Assembly: GCA_919902495.1 (NCBI GenBank)
Contig: CAKKRC010000026.1
Span: 1-55,789 of the forward strand
DNA: 55,789 nucleotides
Origin: Nitrospiria bacterium
GTDB lineage: Bacteria; Nitrospirota; UBA9217
Direction of reading: 5' to 3'
How positions within the stretch are numbered: position 1 is the stretch's first letter; each line of letters starts with the position of its first letter. The notes under the pieces are model-generated. The model worked only from the letters and a program-made list of their open reading frames with translations, searched no databases and had not been told where the DNA came from. Position numbers and translations under genes: made by a program. Below, one piece after another: positions 45,304 to 53,719 of this stretch.

Positions 45304-46854
45304 TTGTCCGACATCCATAGTGAACGGATCCTCATCCTCGATTTCGGGTCCCAGTACACCCAGCTCATCGCCCGCCGCGTGCGCGAGGCCAAGGTCTATT
45401 GCGAGATATTTCCCTTCAACGCGGGGCTCGACAAGGTCAAGGCCTTCCGGCCCAAGGGGCTGATCCTCTCGGGCGGGCCGTCGAGCGTGTATGACAGCGG
45501 CGCTCCCCTCATCGACAAGACGCATCTCGAGCTCGGCATCCCGGTGCTCGGCATTTGCTACGGCATGCAGCTCATCACGCATGTACTCGGAGGGCAGGTC
45601 GCCAAGTCGACAAAACGCGAATACGGCAGGGCAGATCTTAAAATTGACAATGTTGCCGGTCTTTTCAATGGCATTGGCTCCGCACTTGAAACTGTCGTCT
45701 GGATGAGCCATGGCGACCGGATCGAGAAGATGCCCGACGGGTTCTCCGCCATCGCGCATACGGACAATTCTCCGACCGCTGCCATGGCGGACGAGAAACG
45801 GAAGTTCTACGGCGTCCAGTTCCATCCGGAGGTTGTGCATACGCCGCAGGGCGTGCAGATCCTCCGGAACTTCGTGTACGGCATCTGCGGGTGCAAGCCG
45901 TCCTGGACCATGGCGTCCTTCGTGGATTTCTCGGTCGGCGAGATCCGGAAGGCCGTGGGCAGCAAGCAGGCGGTCTGCGGCCTGTCGGGCGGCGTTGACT
46001 CGTCGGTCGCCGCGGTGCTGGTGCACCAGGCCATCGGCAAGCAGCTCACCTGCATCTTCGTGAACAACGGCGTGCTCAGGAAGGACGAGGCCGAGAAGGT
46101 CCAGGAGACCTTCAAGGACATGGGATTGAACCTCAAGTATGTCGACGCCTCGGCCAAGTTCCTTGAACGGCTCCATGGCGTCGAGGACCCGGAAAAAAAG
46201 CGCAAGATCATCGGCAGCACCTTCATCGAGGTATTCGAGCAGGAAGCGCACAATGTGGGCGGCGCCGAGTTCCTTGTCCAGGGAACGCTCTACCCGGACG
46301 TCATCGAGAGCGTTTCGTTCAAGGGCCCCTCGGCGATCATCAAGTCCCATCACAACGTGGGCGGCCTGCCCGAGAAGATGAAACTGAAGCTGGTCGAGCC
46401 GCTTCGAGAACTGTTCAAGGATGAGGTGCGGGCCATCGGACGCGAGATGAAGATGGCTGACGACATCATCGATCGCCAGCCCTTCCCCGGTCCGGGGCTC
46501 GCCATACGCATCCTGGGCGAGGTGACGGAGCCGCGGCTCAGGATATTGCGGGAGGCCGACTTCATCGTCCTCGATGAGATCAAGAAAGCGGGGCTCTATA
46601 AAGATATCTGGCAGTCCTTTGCCGTGCTGCTCCCGATCAAGACCGTGGGCGTCATGGGCGACGAGCGGACCTACGAGAACGTGGTGGCCATCCGCGCGGT
46701 CACGAGCCAGGACGGCATGACCGCGGACTGGGCCAAGATCCCCTACGAGCTCCTGGGCGTCATGTCCAACCGGATCATCAATGAAGTGAAGGGCGTGAAC
46801 AGGGTGGTATTCGACATCTCGTCCAAGCCGCCAAGCACGATCGAGTGGGAGTAG
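45304..46854 (+). CDS. guaA: GMP synthase (glutamine-hydrolysing)
   Basis: 516 residues. It aminates XMP to GMP using glutamine and ATP. The N-terminal class I amidotransferase has GICYGMQLI with the catalytic Cys and FHPEVVHT for His/Glu. The ATP pyrophosphatase domain has the PP-loop [12 protein letters not shown]. The dimerisation domain carries [18 protein letters not shown] and ends [10 protein letters not shown]. It begins with TTG, set by AAGGAGCATCCC. Its PPi by-product, like that of Sat, is a possible HppA substrate. Confidence 0.97.
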   Translation: MSDIHSERILILDFGSQYTQLIARRVREAKVYCEIFPFNAGLDKVKAFRPKGLILSGGPSSVYDSGAPLIDKTHLELGIPVLGICYGMQLITHVLGGQVAKSTKREYGRADLKIDNVAGLFNGIGSALETVVWMSHGDRIEKMPDGFSAIAHTDNSPTAAMADEKRKFYGVQFHPEVVHTPQGVQILRNFVYGICGCKPSWTMASFVDFSVGEIRKAVGSKQAVCGLSGGVDSSVAAVLVHQAIGKQLTCIFVNNGVLRKDEAEKVQETFKDMGLNLKYVDASAKFLERLHGVEDPEKKRKIIGSTFIEVFEQEAHNVGGAEFLVQGTLYPDVIESVSFKGPSAIIKSHHNVGGLPEKMKLKLVEPLRELFKDEVRAIGREMKMADDIIDRQPFPGPGLAIRILGEVTEPRLRILREADFIVLDEIKKAGLYKDIWQSFAVLLPIKTVGVMGDERTYENVVAIRAVTSQDGMTADWAKIPYELLGVMSNRIINEVKGVNRVVFDISSKPPSTIEWE

Positions 46855-46859
46855 CTGCT

Positions 46860-46887
46860 TTCGGAGTGCGGCGTGCGGAGTTCGGCG
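46860..46887. repeat. 7-bp array after guaA
   Basis: Four units: TTCGGAG, TGCGGCG, TGCGGAG, TTCGGCG. One arm only, starting 5 bp after the guaA stop. Confidence 0.72.
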
Positions 46888-46962
46888 TAGAAAAAAAGGG
46901 CAGGCAGCACTGTGGTTTAAGATTGACCATGACGCCGGGTCCGGTTCCCCTGTCAGCCTTCT

Positions 46963-48129
46963 ATGAACATCATTCATTTCTCTCCCCATTTCCCCGAAAA
47001 TTACTACCAGTTCAGCGTTGGGCTCCGCAACGCCGGTGCCACGGCGCTTGGCATCGGTGACGCGCCCTTCGACAGCCTGCGGCCGGAGCTGAAGGCTGTC
47101 CTGACCGAGTACTTCCGCGTGGACAGCATGGAGGACTACGATTCGGTCCTGCGCGCAGTCGGCCATTTCACCCACCGCCACGGCAAGATCGACCGGATCG
47201 ATTCGTTCAATGAGCACTGGCTCGATCTCGAGGCGCGCATCCGGACGGATTTCAACATGTTCGGATTGCGGATGGACGCCATCGACACGGTCAAGCGGAA
47301 ATCGATGATGAAGGAGCGCTTCCGGAAAGCCGGCATCGCGGTGGCACGGGGTGCGGTGGTACGCGACATCGAAGCTGCCCGGGCCCTCATCCGGGACACC
47401 GACTATCCCGTCGTTGCCAAGCCCGACCGGGGCGTGGGAGCGCTGCATACCTACAAGCTCGCGAACGACACAGAGCTGGCGGCGTTCTTCCGGTCAAAGC
47501 CGGACATGGACTATATCATGGAAGAGTTCATCGACGGCGAGGTCATGAGCTTCGACGGGTTGACCGACCGGGACGGAAATATCGTCTTCTGCACCGGCCA
47601 CTTTTATATGAGCGGTATCATGGAGACCGTGAACGAGGACGATCACATTTACTACTGTTCGTTCCGCCGGATACCGGAGGACCTCGAGGCAACGGGCAGG
47701 AGCGCGGTCAGGGCATTCGATGTCCGGGAGCGGTTCTTCCATATCGAGTTCTTCCAGACCCGCAAGGACAACAGGATCGTTGCTCTGGAAGTGAACATGC
47801 GTCCGCCCGGCGGATTCACAACAGACATGTTCAATTATGCAAATGACATCAACATCTACCAGGAGTGGGCGAACGTCGTTGTGCTGAACAGGTTCCAGGC
47901 AAAGTATGACAGGAAGTACCACTGCTGCTACATCGGAAGGAAGTCCAATAAGCGCTATGTGCGCACGCATGAAGCCGTGGTGAAGGAGCTGGGGCCGCTG
48001 CTGGTCTTCCACACGCCGGTGAGCGGGGTGTTCCGGTCAGCCATAGGCGATTATGGCTACCTGGCGCGGTCTGCGAACATGGATGATATCAGGAAGGCCA
48101 TCGCGGTCGTGCACGAGACGGTAATGTAG
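46963..48129 (+). CDS. ATP-grasp ligase family protein
   Basis: 388 residues. The ATP-grasp fold is indicated by the lysine of the ATP site in YPVVAKPDRGVGALHTYKLA, MEEFIDGEVMSFDGLTD and the metal motif VALEVNMRPPGG with Glu and Asn. It should form an amide or similar bond through an acyl-phosphate. The N-terminus has a preATP-grasp-like start (MNIIHFSPHFPENYYQFSVG). Substrates are not known. No clear ribosome site precedes the ATG. It precedes an esterase-family gene, a pairing I associate with small-molecule or peptide-tailoring gene sets. Confidence 0.85.
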   Translation: MNIIHFSPHFPENYYQFSVGLRNAGATALGIGDAPFDSLRPELKAVLTEYFRVDSMEDYDSVLRAVGHFTHRHGKIDRIDSFNEHWLDLEARIRTDFNMFGLRMDAIDTVKRKSMMKERFRKAGIAVARGAVVRDIEAARALIRDTDYPVVAKPDRGVGALHTYKLANDTELAAFFRSKPDMDYIMEEFIDGEVMSFDGLTDRDGNIVFCTGHFYMSGIMETVNEDDHIYYCSFRRIPEDLEATGRSAVRAFDVRERFFHIEFFQTRKDNRIVALEVNMRPPGGFTTDMFNYANDINIYQEWANVVVLNRFQAKYDRKYHCCYIGRKSNKRYVRTHEAVVKELGPLLVFHTPVSGVFRSAIGDYGYLARSANMDDIRKAIAVVHETVM

Positions 48130-48148
48130 AAGAAGGATCACAGACTGA

Positions 48149-48195
48149 ATGGGACGCGGATGACCAAAAGTAGCGCCTCTAGGCGACGCGGATCG
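48149..48195. repeat. hairpin repeat AAGTAG-CGCCTCTAGGCG, copy 3
   Basis: CGCCTCTAGGCG forms a 4-bp stem with a TCTA loop after AAGTAG, flanked on both sides by GACGCGGAT. It is related to the two copies near 50 kb. Confidence 0.72.
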
Positions 48196-48204
48196 ATGCG
48201 GATA

Positions 48205-48236
48205 GAGACAACATTTCCTGTGTAAGGAAATGTCTC
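48205..48236. other. strong inverted repeat in the gap before the esterase gene
   Basis: GAGACA, an ACA bulge, then TTTCC pairs with GGAAATGTCTC. It lacks a T run. The rest of this gap holds degenerate CGCGGAT/ATCCGCG-type inverted repeats up to about 48350. Confidence 0.5.
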
Positions 48237-48391
48237 ACCGATCAATATCGATATTCGTCTTTCTTTGCGGTTTGGCGTCTTTGCGCGAGAAGCCTTGTAT
48301 TTGGGTTGCTGGTCTTTGTTCCTGATCCGCGTTCATCCGATGTTATTCGCGTCAAAATCGGCTTAAGGAAGTTCTTTGGAGACTTGATGTT

Positions 48392-49141
48392 ATGAACCGC
48401 GAATACCACAAGTGGCACAGCCCGAGCCTGGGCCAGGACATGGAGCTCCTGGCATTCGGCCACGCAGGCCAGCCCTATCTGGTTTTTCCCACGTCATCGG
48501 GCCGGTTCTTCGATTTCGAGAGCAACGGGATGGTCCATGCCGGGGAGCGGTTCATCGAGGAAGGCAAGATCAGGCTCTATTGCGTCGACAGCATCGACCC
48601 CCAGTCCTGGGACAACCGGGAAAAGGCGCCCGGGGACAAGGCGCGCCGTCACAACGACTACGATCGGTACATCACGAAGGAAGTGGTGCCGTTCATCCAT
48701 GGCCGCAGCGGTTCATCGGAGCGCATCATGTGCACCGGCGTGAGCATGGGCGCGTCCCACTCGCTCCTGTTCTTCCTGAAGCATCCGGACCTGTTCAAGG
48801 GGACCATCGCGCTGAGCGGGGTGTACAATTTCCGCTATTTCCTGGACAACTACCAGGGCGACAGCCTCGATGTGTACTACAATTCCCCTCTCGATTTCCT
48901 GCCGAACCTCACCGACCCCGGGATCCTGAAGCAGTATCGCCACAGCACCATCATCGTCTGCGTGGGGCAGGGCGCATGGGAGCAGCCGATGGTTGCCGAC
49001 GCGATCCGGTTGCGGGGCATCCTGCAGGCAAAGGGCGTCTCCTGTTGGATCGACCTCTGGGGCCATGACGTCAACCACGACTGGCCCTGGTGGCGGAAGC
49101 AGCTCCCGTACTTCCTGACAACGTTGTACGGAAAGAGCTGA
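48392..49141 (+). CDS. alpha/beta-hydrolase esterase family protein
   Basis: 249 residues, soluble, no signal peptide. The nucleophile elbow is GVSMGASHS with the catalytic Ser. The catalytic His is probably in LWGHDVNHDWPWW and the acid lies in the preceding region. It resembles the D-esterase/S-formylglutathione-hydrolase group (COG4947-like). GGAGAC precedes the ATG. It may act with the preceding ATP-grasp ligase, but the 262-bp repeat-filled gap weakens a co-transcription claim. Substrate unknown. Confidence 0.85.
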   Translation: MNREYHKWHSPSLGQDMELLAFGHAGQPYLVFPTSSGRFFDFESNGMVHAGERFIEEGKIRLYCVDSIDPQSWDNREKAPGDKARRHNDYDRYITKEVVPFIHGRSGSSERIMCTGVSMGASHSLLFFLKHPDLFKGTIALSGVYNFRYFLDNYQGDSLDVYYNSPLDFLPNLTDPGILKQYRHSTIIVCVGQGAWEQPMVADAIRLRGILQAKGVSCWIDLWGHDVNHDWPWWRKQLPYFLTTLYGKS

Positions 49142-49219
49142 CGCCCGAAGGTTGACGCATCGGCAGCGAGCAGAGGGGGAAGAAGCGGGGACACCGGTTG
49201 GACAGCATGAGAAGCACGC

Positions 49220-49252
49220 AAGGCCTGCTCAGGATCGAGCAGGCCTTTTTGT
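49220..49252 (+). terminator. intrinsic terminator of the esterase gene
   Basis: AAGGCCTGCTC and GAGCAGGCCTT form an 11-bp stem with a 6-nt loop and a TTTGTT tail. It overlaps the 3' end of the converging permease gene. Confidence 0.88.
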
Positions 49253-49978
49253 TCTCAAATAGCGGATGCCGGTCCAGATCAGCACCGCGGCGAAGATCAT
49301 CCGCAGGGCGCTGTCCGAAAGGGTGTGGGCCAGGGTGCCGCCGAGAAATGAGCCGACGATGACGCCCGGAACGAGGCCCCAGAGCAGGGCCGTCCTGACG
49401 TTCCCCAGCTTCCAGTGGGTATACGCGCCGGCGCTGCCGGTGGGAACCATGACGAGCAGGGAGGTGCCCTGCGCCACATGCTGGTCGAACCCGGCGAGCA
49501 GGACCATGGCGGGGATCATGATGGCGCCTCCGCCGACCCCCATCATCCCCGACGTGAAGCCCGCGAGAGCGCCGGTGAACAGCAGCACCGTGATCTTCAT
49601 CACGCCCCATCCCGGCGCAGGGAGGGCGGCAAGGTGGGGTTTGAGCAGCAGGAGGATCGATACGATGATCAGGTAGCCGCCGAAGGACCGCTTGAGCTTC
49701 CATTCCGGGAGGGCGTGGGCGAAGTTCGCGCCCGAGCGTGCGGCGGCGACGGCGGTCACCGCCATCAGCAGCGATGCGGTCACATCGACGGCCCCGTTCA
49801 CGGCATAGGTGACAGCGCCGGCCAGCCCGGTGAAGACAAGGGCCACGAGGCTCATGCCGTGCGCGGTGTGCTGGTCCAGTTTCAGGATCCAGACCAGGAG
49901 GGGGATCATGACGATCCCGCCGCCGCCGCCGGTAATGCCGCCGGTGATGCCGGCCAGAAGACCAATGAGAAAGTTCAT
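49229..49978 (-). CDS. TauE/SafE-family membrane permease
   Basis: 249 residues, about eight membrane helices in two related halves. Each half begins with a Gly-rich motif (GGGGGIVMIPLLVWIL and GVGGGAIMIPAMVLLAG). A following TSLLVMVPTGSAGAYTHW is also typical. The family exports sulfite, sulfoacetate or other small organosulfur anions, or imports them. In a sulfate reducer a sulfite or thiosulfate role is tempting, but the family is broad and the gene is far from the sulfur genes, so this is weak. It ends at a shared terminator and starts just next to two hairpin repeats. Confidence 0.88.
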   Translation of the reverse strand: MNFLIGLLAGITGGITGGGGGIVMIPLLVWILKLDQHTAHGMSLVALVFTGLAGAVTYAVNGAVDVTASLLMAVTAVAAARSGANFAHALPEWKLKRSFGGYLIIVSILLLLKPHLAALPAPGWGVMKITVLLFTGALAGFTSGMMGVGGGAIMIPAMVLLAGFDQHVAQGTSLLVMVPTGSAGAYTHWKLGNVRTALLWGLVPGVIVGSFLGGTLAHTLSDSALRMIFAAVLIWTGIRYLRTKRPARS

Positions 49979-49997
49979 AGAAAGTACCGGACGCGGG

Positions 49998-50027
49998 GCC
50001 AGAAGTAGGCGCTTCTAAGCGACACGG
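49998..50027. repeat. hairpin repeat AAGTAGG-CGCTTCTAAGCG, copy 1
   Basis: CGCTTCTAAGCG forms a 4-bp stem with a TCTA loop, preceded by CCAGAAGTAG and followed by ACACGG. Confidence 0.78.
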
Positions 50028-50061
50028 GGAAGGGGGGACGGGCGAAAAAGATCGACACGGA

Positions 50062-50090
50062 GCCAGAAGTAGGCGCTTCTAAGCGACACG
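50062..50090. repeat. hairpin repeat AAGTAGG-CGCTTCTAAGCG, copy 2
   Basis: Identical to copy 1 over 29 bp and in the same orientation, 64 bp further on, also flanked by GACACGG on its left. Confidence 0.8.
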
Positions 50091-50156
50091 AGACGGGGTG
50101 ACGCGGGGACAATTTATTTTGCATCATTGGCCACCTCATCGACCTGTCGGTCAGTA

Positions 50157-50555
50157 TTAGTCGTTCGTCTTCGGTGCCTCCGGGTTCAATGTCCCGAACT
50201 CCTGGCCGAACTGGTTGGCCGCGGAAATGCCGACCTCCTGGAGCATCCTGCCGAAGGTGTCCTTCACGAGGTCCATTGAAATAGCGAGGTCCTTCGCGAT
50301 GGTCTCCAGCGGTTGCTTCTGGCTGAAGTGCCGCTCAGCGATCATGATCTTCAGAAAATCCGCTTGGATGATCTTCTCAAGCGCATTGTCCGCGATGGTG
50401 GCGCTTTCGTAGGCCTGTTTGAGGGTCTTTCCCGCCGTTATCGCTTCACGGTACTTTGTCACCGCCTCGGTGTAGATCCTGTCCTCTTCGGGCGTGAATT
50501 CCTTGAAGTCGAAGTCCGGCATGGCCGCTTTTTTCGGTGTCTTTTTCTTTTTCAT
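50157..50555 (-). CDS. small helical protein of unknown function
   Basis: 132 residues, soluble, no signal. Starts with a Lys-rich segment (MKKKKTPKKAA), then a mostly helical domain (EEDRIYTEAVTKYREAI, LEKIIQADFLKIMIAERHF) and a short acidic disordered tail. The second half (ETIAKDLAISMDLVKDTFGRML) resembles a helix-turn-helix, which could indicate DNA binding, but this is a weak impression. It is downstream of the glutaredoxin/FTR pair on the same strand, separated by a GC-rich inverted repeat. Confidence 0.7.
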   Translation of the reverse strand: MKKKKTPKKAAMPDFDFKEFTPEEDRIYTEAVTKYREAITAGKTLKQAYESATIADNALEKIIQADFLKIMIAERHFSQKQPLETIAKDLAISMDLVKDTFGRMLQEVGISAANQFGQEFGTLNPEAPKTND

Positions 50556-50574
50556 GATTTTCCCTTAATTTATC

Positions 50575-50627
50575 GGGGCGGCCAGCCCCGCTTGACCCTT
50601 GCCGGGCCAGGCTGCGGGCCGCCCCTA
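50575..50627. repeat. GC-rich inverted repeat at the FTR gene end
   Basis: GGGGCGGCC (left) and GGCCGCCCC (right) pair over a ~33-nt loop holding GCCGGGCCAGGC. It includes the stop of the FTR-like gene and may act as a terminator without T run or as a REP-type element. Confidence 0.5.
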
Positions 50628-50957
50628 CATTTTGCGCTTCTCCTTCGGCCGGCGTTCCGGCACCTGCCGGTGCTCCATCCTGCCTTCATTCCATTCCACC
50701 GAGACGTACAGCTCGCAGTAACAGCTTCCGAATTCCCTGATGTCCGGGTCGCGGTACACGCAGGGGCAGATGATGTCGGCGTCCTGCTCCTTTGTTCCCC
50801 ACGCCAGGCGGCAGGGACAGGAACGGTATCCATAGCGGGCCGCATTCGTGAGCAGGCCCCGCAGGATGTCCATGACGAGTTCCCGGTCCTGGTTCAGCCG
50901 AATGCCCTGGGACTCGGCGTATTTGGACAGGATGGGGTGCAGTTCTTCGGCGGTCAT
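50625..50957 (-). CDS. ferredoxin:thioredoxin reductase catalytic-subunit-like protein
   Basis: 110 residues. The six-cysteine pattern CPC (47, 49), CPC (64, 66), CYC (79, 81) resembles the FTR beta subunit, which carries a [4Fe-4S] cluster and a redox disulfide. Spacings (14 and 12 residues between motifs) and the third motif (CYC for CHC) differ from plant enzymes. It would pass electrons from ferredoxin to a thiol protein. Its start overlaps the glutaredoxin stop, so a glutaredoxin is the likely partner. C-terminal ERRPKEKRK is basic and disordered. Confidence 0.87.
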   Translation of the reverse strand: MTAEELHPILSKYAESQGIRLNQDRELVMDILRGLLTNAARYGYRSCPCRLAWGTKEQDADIICPCVYRDPDIREFGSCYCELYVSVEWNEGRMEHRQVPERRPKEKRKM

Positions 50958-51220
50958 GGTTTCTTACCCAGCGCCTTGAGGATACGCTCCTCGTTGAATC
51001 CTACGAGAACGTTGTCGTCGATGCAGATGGTGGGGAAGGTGCAATCCGGGTTCAGCTTGCGGACCTCGTTCATGATCTTTTCCCGCTCCTCGCCGGTCAG
51101 GAGATCGACGTCGGTAACCTCCGCTTCGATGCCGTTTTCATTGAAGAACTTCTTGGTCTTCAGGCAATGGGAGCAGGTGCTCAGGGTGTAGAGCTTGATC
51201 TTCGGGTGTTTTTTTACCAT
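50954..51220 (-). CDS. glutaredoxin-family protein
   Basis: 88 residues with a thioredoxin fold. The active site is CSHC (LYTLSTCSHCLKTKKFF), and a later cis-Pro lies in CTFPTICIDD. The GFNEERILKALG C-terminus resembles NrdH/glutaredoxin-type proteins. It is the first gene of a two-gene unit with the FTR-like protein; the four-base overlap with it indicates coupled translation. The ATG after GGAGGCTTCC is chosen. Confidence 0.92.
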   Translation of the reverse strand: MVKKHPKIKLYTLSTCSHCLKTKKFFNENGIEAEVTDVDLLTGEEREKIMNEVRKLNPDCTFPTICIDDNVLVGFNEERILKALGKKP

Positions 51221-51246
51221 ACGGAAGCCTCCGTTCAGTGCGGAAC

Positions 51247-51275
51247 AGTATAACATGGCGATAAGGGCCATGCAA
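51247..51275 (-). promoter_or_regulatory. sigma70-type promoter of the glutaredoxin-FTR pair
   Basis: On the minus strand: TTGCAT, 17-bp spacer, TATACT. Predicted start point about 20 bp before the ATG. Both boxes match the consensus well. Confidence 0.65.
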
Positions 51276-51338
51276 ATTATTTTGCCGGGACCGCGTGCGT
51301 GAGCTGTTCAAACAGGTCCGTACCGGCCGTAAATACGC

Positions 51339-51344
51339 TATAAT
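51339..51344 (+). promoter_or_regulatory. candidate -10 box for the binding-lipoprotein gene
   Basis: TATAAT is perfect and lies 66 bp before the ATG. The -35 region is poor. Confidence 0.35.
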
Positions 51345-51409
51345 ACAGCTATATATGCATGCTCATTCTTCGTTCTCCCTTGTCCGGTCAGAGTAACAAG
51401 GAGGCCTCT

Positions 51410-52348
51410 ATGGTTCGAAAAATTATTCAGCTCGGTTTTCTCGGTATCCTGCTCCTGGGCCTGGCGGCTTGCAGCGACAGCGGAGCGCCGAAGAAGGTCA
51501 GCCTTGAAAAGCGGGAGGCTACAGGACCGTCCGTTAATAACAAGGGTGAAAAACCGCTGCGCATCGCCGTCGGCGGGATGATCACGCCGCGCGAGGGCTT
51601 TGTCTACTACCGGGGGTTCCTCGATCATATCGGCAAGAAACTGGGCAGACAGGTGGAATTCATCGATCGGGAAGGCTACAAGGAGATCAATCAGCTTTTG
51701 AGATCAGGCAATGTCGATGTCGCTTTTGTGTGTTCGGGGCCCTATGTAGAAGGACGCCGGGAATTCGGCCTCGAACTGCTTGTGGCGCCGCAGGCGTACG
51801 GTCAGACCGTCTATTACGCTTATATCATCGTTGCCAAGGACAGCACGATCACGAGATTCGAAGAGCTCAGGGGCAGATCGTTCGCCTTCGCCGATCCCGA
51901 TTCGAACACCGGCAGGCTGGTCCCCGAATTCATGCTTGCCAAGATCGGCGAGACCCCCGATTCGTTCTTCAGCAAGCATGTCTTCACCTATGCCCACGAC
52001 AAGTCGATCAAGGCGGTTGCGCAGGGCATCGTTGACGGTGCGTCCGTGGACAGTCTTATCTGGGACTACGCCGACAAGCGGAATCCCCAGTTCACGTCGA
52101 AGACGAAGATAATCAGAAAGTCCGCGCCCTACGCGATCCCGCCGGTCGCGGTCAGACCGGGGCTGGACAGAGAACTGAAAAAGGAATTGAAGCGGGTCTT
52201 TCTGGCCGCCCATGCCGACCCGGAAGGGAAGGAGATCCTCAAGAACATGATGATCGACAAGTTCGTTGAGATCGATGACAAGGCCTATGATTCGATCAGG
52301 GAAATGAAGGAGTGGGTGAAGCAGCAGAAAAAGAGGGGGATCCCGTAG
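51410..52348 (+). CDS. PhnD-like solute-binding lipoprotein
   Basis: 312 residues. The signal peptide ends in the lipobox LLLGLAAC, so it is lipid-anchored in the periplasm. The mature part is a type 2 periplasmic binding fold of the PhnD/phosphite-binding group (RIAVGGMITPREGFVYYRGF, INQLLRSGNVDVAFVCSGPY, FAFADPDSNTGRLVPEFML). These bind phosphonate, phosphite or phosphate-like oxyanions, but the ligand residues are not diagnostic. No ABC permease or ATPase gene is next to it. It ends three bases before the membrane sensor gene, so ligand binding probably feeds the sensor rather than transport. Confidence 0.9.
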   Translation: MVRKIIQLGFLGILLLGLAACSDSGAPKKVSLEKREATGPSVNNKGEKPLRIAVGGMITPREGFVYYRGFLDHIGKKLGRQVEFIDREGYKEINQLLRSGNVDVAFVCSGPYVEGRREFGLELLVAPQAYGQTVYYAYIIVAKDSTITRFEELRGRSFAFADPDSNTGRLVPEFMLAKIGETPDSFFSKHVFTYAHDKSIKAVAQGIVDGASVDSLIWDYADKRNPQFTSKTKIIRKSAPYAIPPVAVRPGLDRELKKELKRVFLAAHADPEGKEILKNMMIDKFVEIDDKAYDSIREMKEWVKQQKKRGIP

Positions 52349-52351
52349 ATC

Positions 52352-53692
52352 ATGAAACACCTTAACAGCCTCTACGCGAAGGTCCTCGCTGGAACGATCG
52401 GGACCATCGTGGTGATGGGCGCGGCGCTTGCGGCGATCATCATGACCTCCGTGCATTCCAGGCTGGAGGACGCGCTCAAAAAGCGGGGGGAATTCATGGC
52501 GCAGCATATCGCCGGCCAGAGCGCGACGCCGATCCTGACCGAACGGTTCTTCGAGCTGGATATGCTGTTCAGGGACCTGACGGCATCGGAAAAGGACATC
52601 GAATATTGTTTTGTTGTGAACAGCCGGGGTCATGTCGTTGCGCATACCTTCGGGACGGAATTTCCCACGGACCTGAAGGCGCCGGGGCCGGCGCTGAACG
52701 TGCAGGTATCCCGCACCGAGCTCCTGGCCACGGAAAAGGGCGCGATCCTCGATTTTGCCGCGCCGATCCTGCAGGGCAGGATCGGTACCGTACATCTCGG
52801 AATGTCTGAGCGGCCGATCGAACAGGCGCTCTCGGCCATGATCCGGCAACTTATGCTGATCATCATGATCGTCCTGGTCCTGGGAAGCGCCGCCGCCATC
52901 ATTCTTGCGCGGGCGATCACGAGGCCGGTCCAGGAACTGGTCCGGGCGACCCGGGAGGTCGCGGGAGGGAACCTTGCTGTCGCTATCGACATCCGCGGGA
53001 CCGACGAGATCGGCGTCCTGGCCGGATCGTTTCGCGACATGCTGAGCAAACGGCAGGAGGTGCTTGCGGCGCTCAAGGCGAGCGAGAAGAAGCTGGCCGA
53101 TATTGCGGCGAGCCTGGGTGAGGGTGTGCTCGTCATCGACGGGGACGGGAGGCTCACCTTCATGAATCCCGAGGCCGAGCGGCTGCTCGGATGGACGAGC
53201 GAGGAGCTGCTCGGCGAGGTGCTGCACGCGCTGATACATCATCAACGGCCCGATGGCACACCCTATCCCATTGGAGAATGCCCGAGCCACGAGGTCCTGC
53301 GGAACGGCGTGCGGCAGGTCGTCGAGCGGGACATGTACCTGTGCAGGGACGGTGCCTTCCTGCCGGTTTCCTATATCGCCGCGCCGATCCGGAATGGCGC
53401 CACGGTCGTCGCGGCCGTCATCGCCTTCCAGGACATCACCATGCGGCAAATGATCGAGGAGGAGCGCGAGCGGCTCATCGGGGAGCTGAAGGAAGCCCTG
53501 GAGAACGTCAAGAAGCTCGAAGGGATGTTGCCTATCTGCTCCTCCTGCAAGCGGATCCGCGACGACAAGGGAGGCTGGAACCAGCTGGAGGTATATATCC
53601 ATGAACATTCTAATGCCGAGTTCAGCCATGGGATCTGTCCGGATTGCGCGGTCAAGCTGTATCCCGACTACTTCAAAAAGGACCGGGCCTGA
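52352..53692 (+). CDS. membrane HAMP-PAS sensor with C-terminal Cys-rich module
   Basis: 446 residues. Membrane helices near 13-32 and 166-186 enclose a periplasmic sensor domain. HAMP follows (about 186-240), then a PAS domain (about 246-365, ASLGEGVLVIDGDGRLTFMNPEAERLLG) and a coiled coil. The last ~50 residues form a small module with Cys396, 399, 429, 432 and the text GMLPICSSCKRIRDDKGGWN. This module occurs at the end of various bacterial signalling proteins and may bind zinc. No histidine-kinase, GGDEF or methyl-accepting output is visible. Linked to the preceding binding lipoprotein by a 3-bp gap. Confidence 0.88.
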   Translation: MKHLNSLYAKVLAGTIGTIVVMGAALAAIIMTSVHSRLEDALKKRGEFMAQHIAGQSATPILTERFFELDMLFRDLTASEKDIEYCFVVNSRGHVVAHTFGTEFPTDLKAPGPALNVQVSRTELLATEKGAILDFAAPILQGRIGTVHLGMSERPIEQALSAMIRQLMLIIMIVLVLGSAAAIILARAITRPVQELVRATREVAGGNLAVAIDIRGTDEIGVLAGSFRDMLSKRQEVLAALKASEKKLADIAASLGEGVLVIDGDGRLTFMNPEAERLLGWTSEELLGEVLHALIHHQRPDGTPYPIGECPSHEVLRNGVRQVVERDMYLCRDGAFLPVSYIAAPIRNGATVVAAVIAFQDITMRQMIEEERERLIGELKEALENVKKLEGMLPICSSCKRIRDDKGGWNQLEVYIHEHSNAEFSHGICPDCAVKLYPDYFKKDRA

Positions 53693-53719
53693 GCGCAACC
53701 GCCCGGGGGAGGAGATATC

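Noticed and set aside
49229-49978. Calling the TauE-type protein a sulfite exporter
   Set aside because: The family has many substrates and the gene is not beside the sulfur genes; only the family name is supported.
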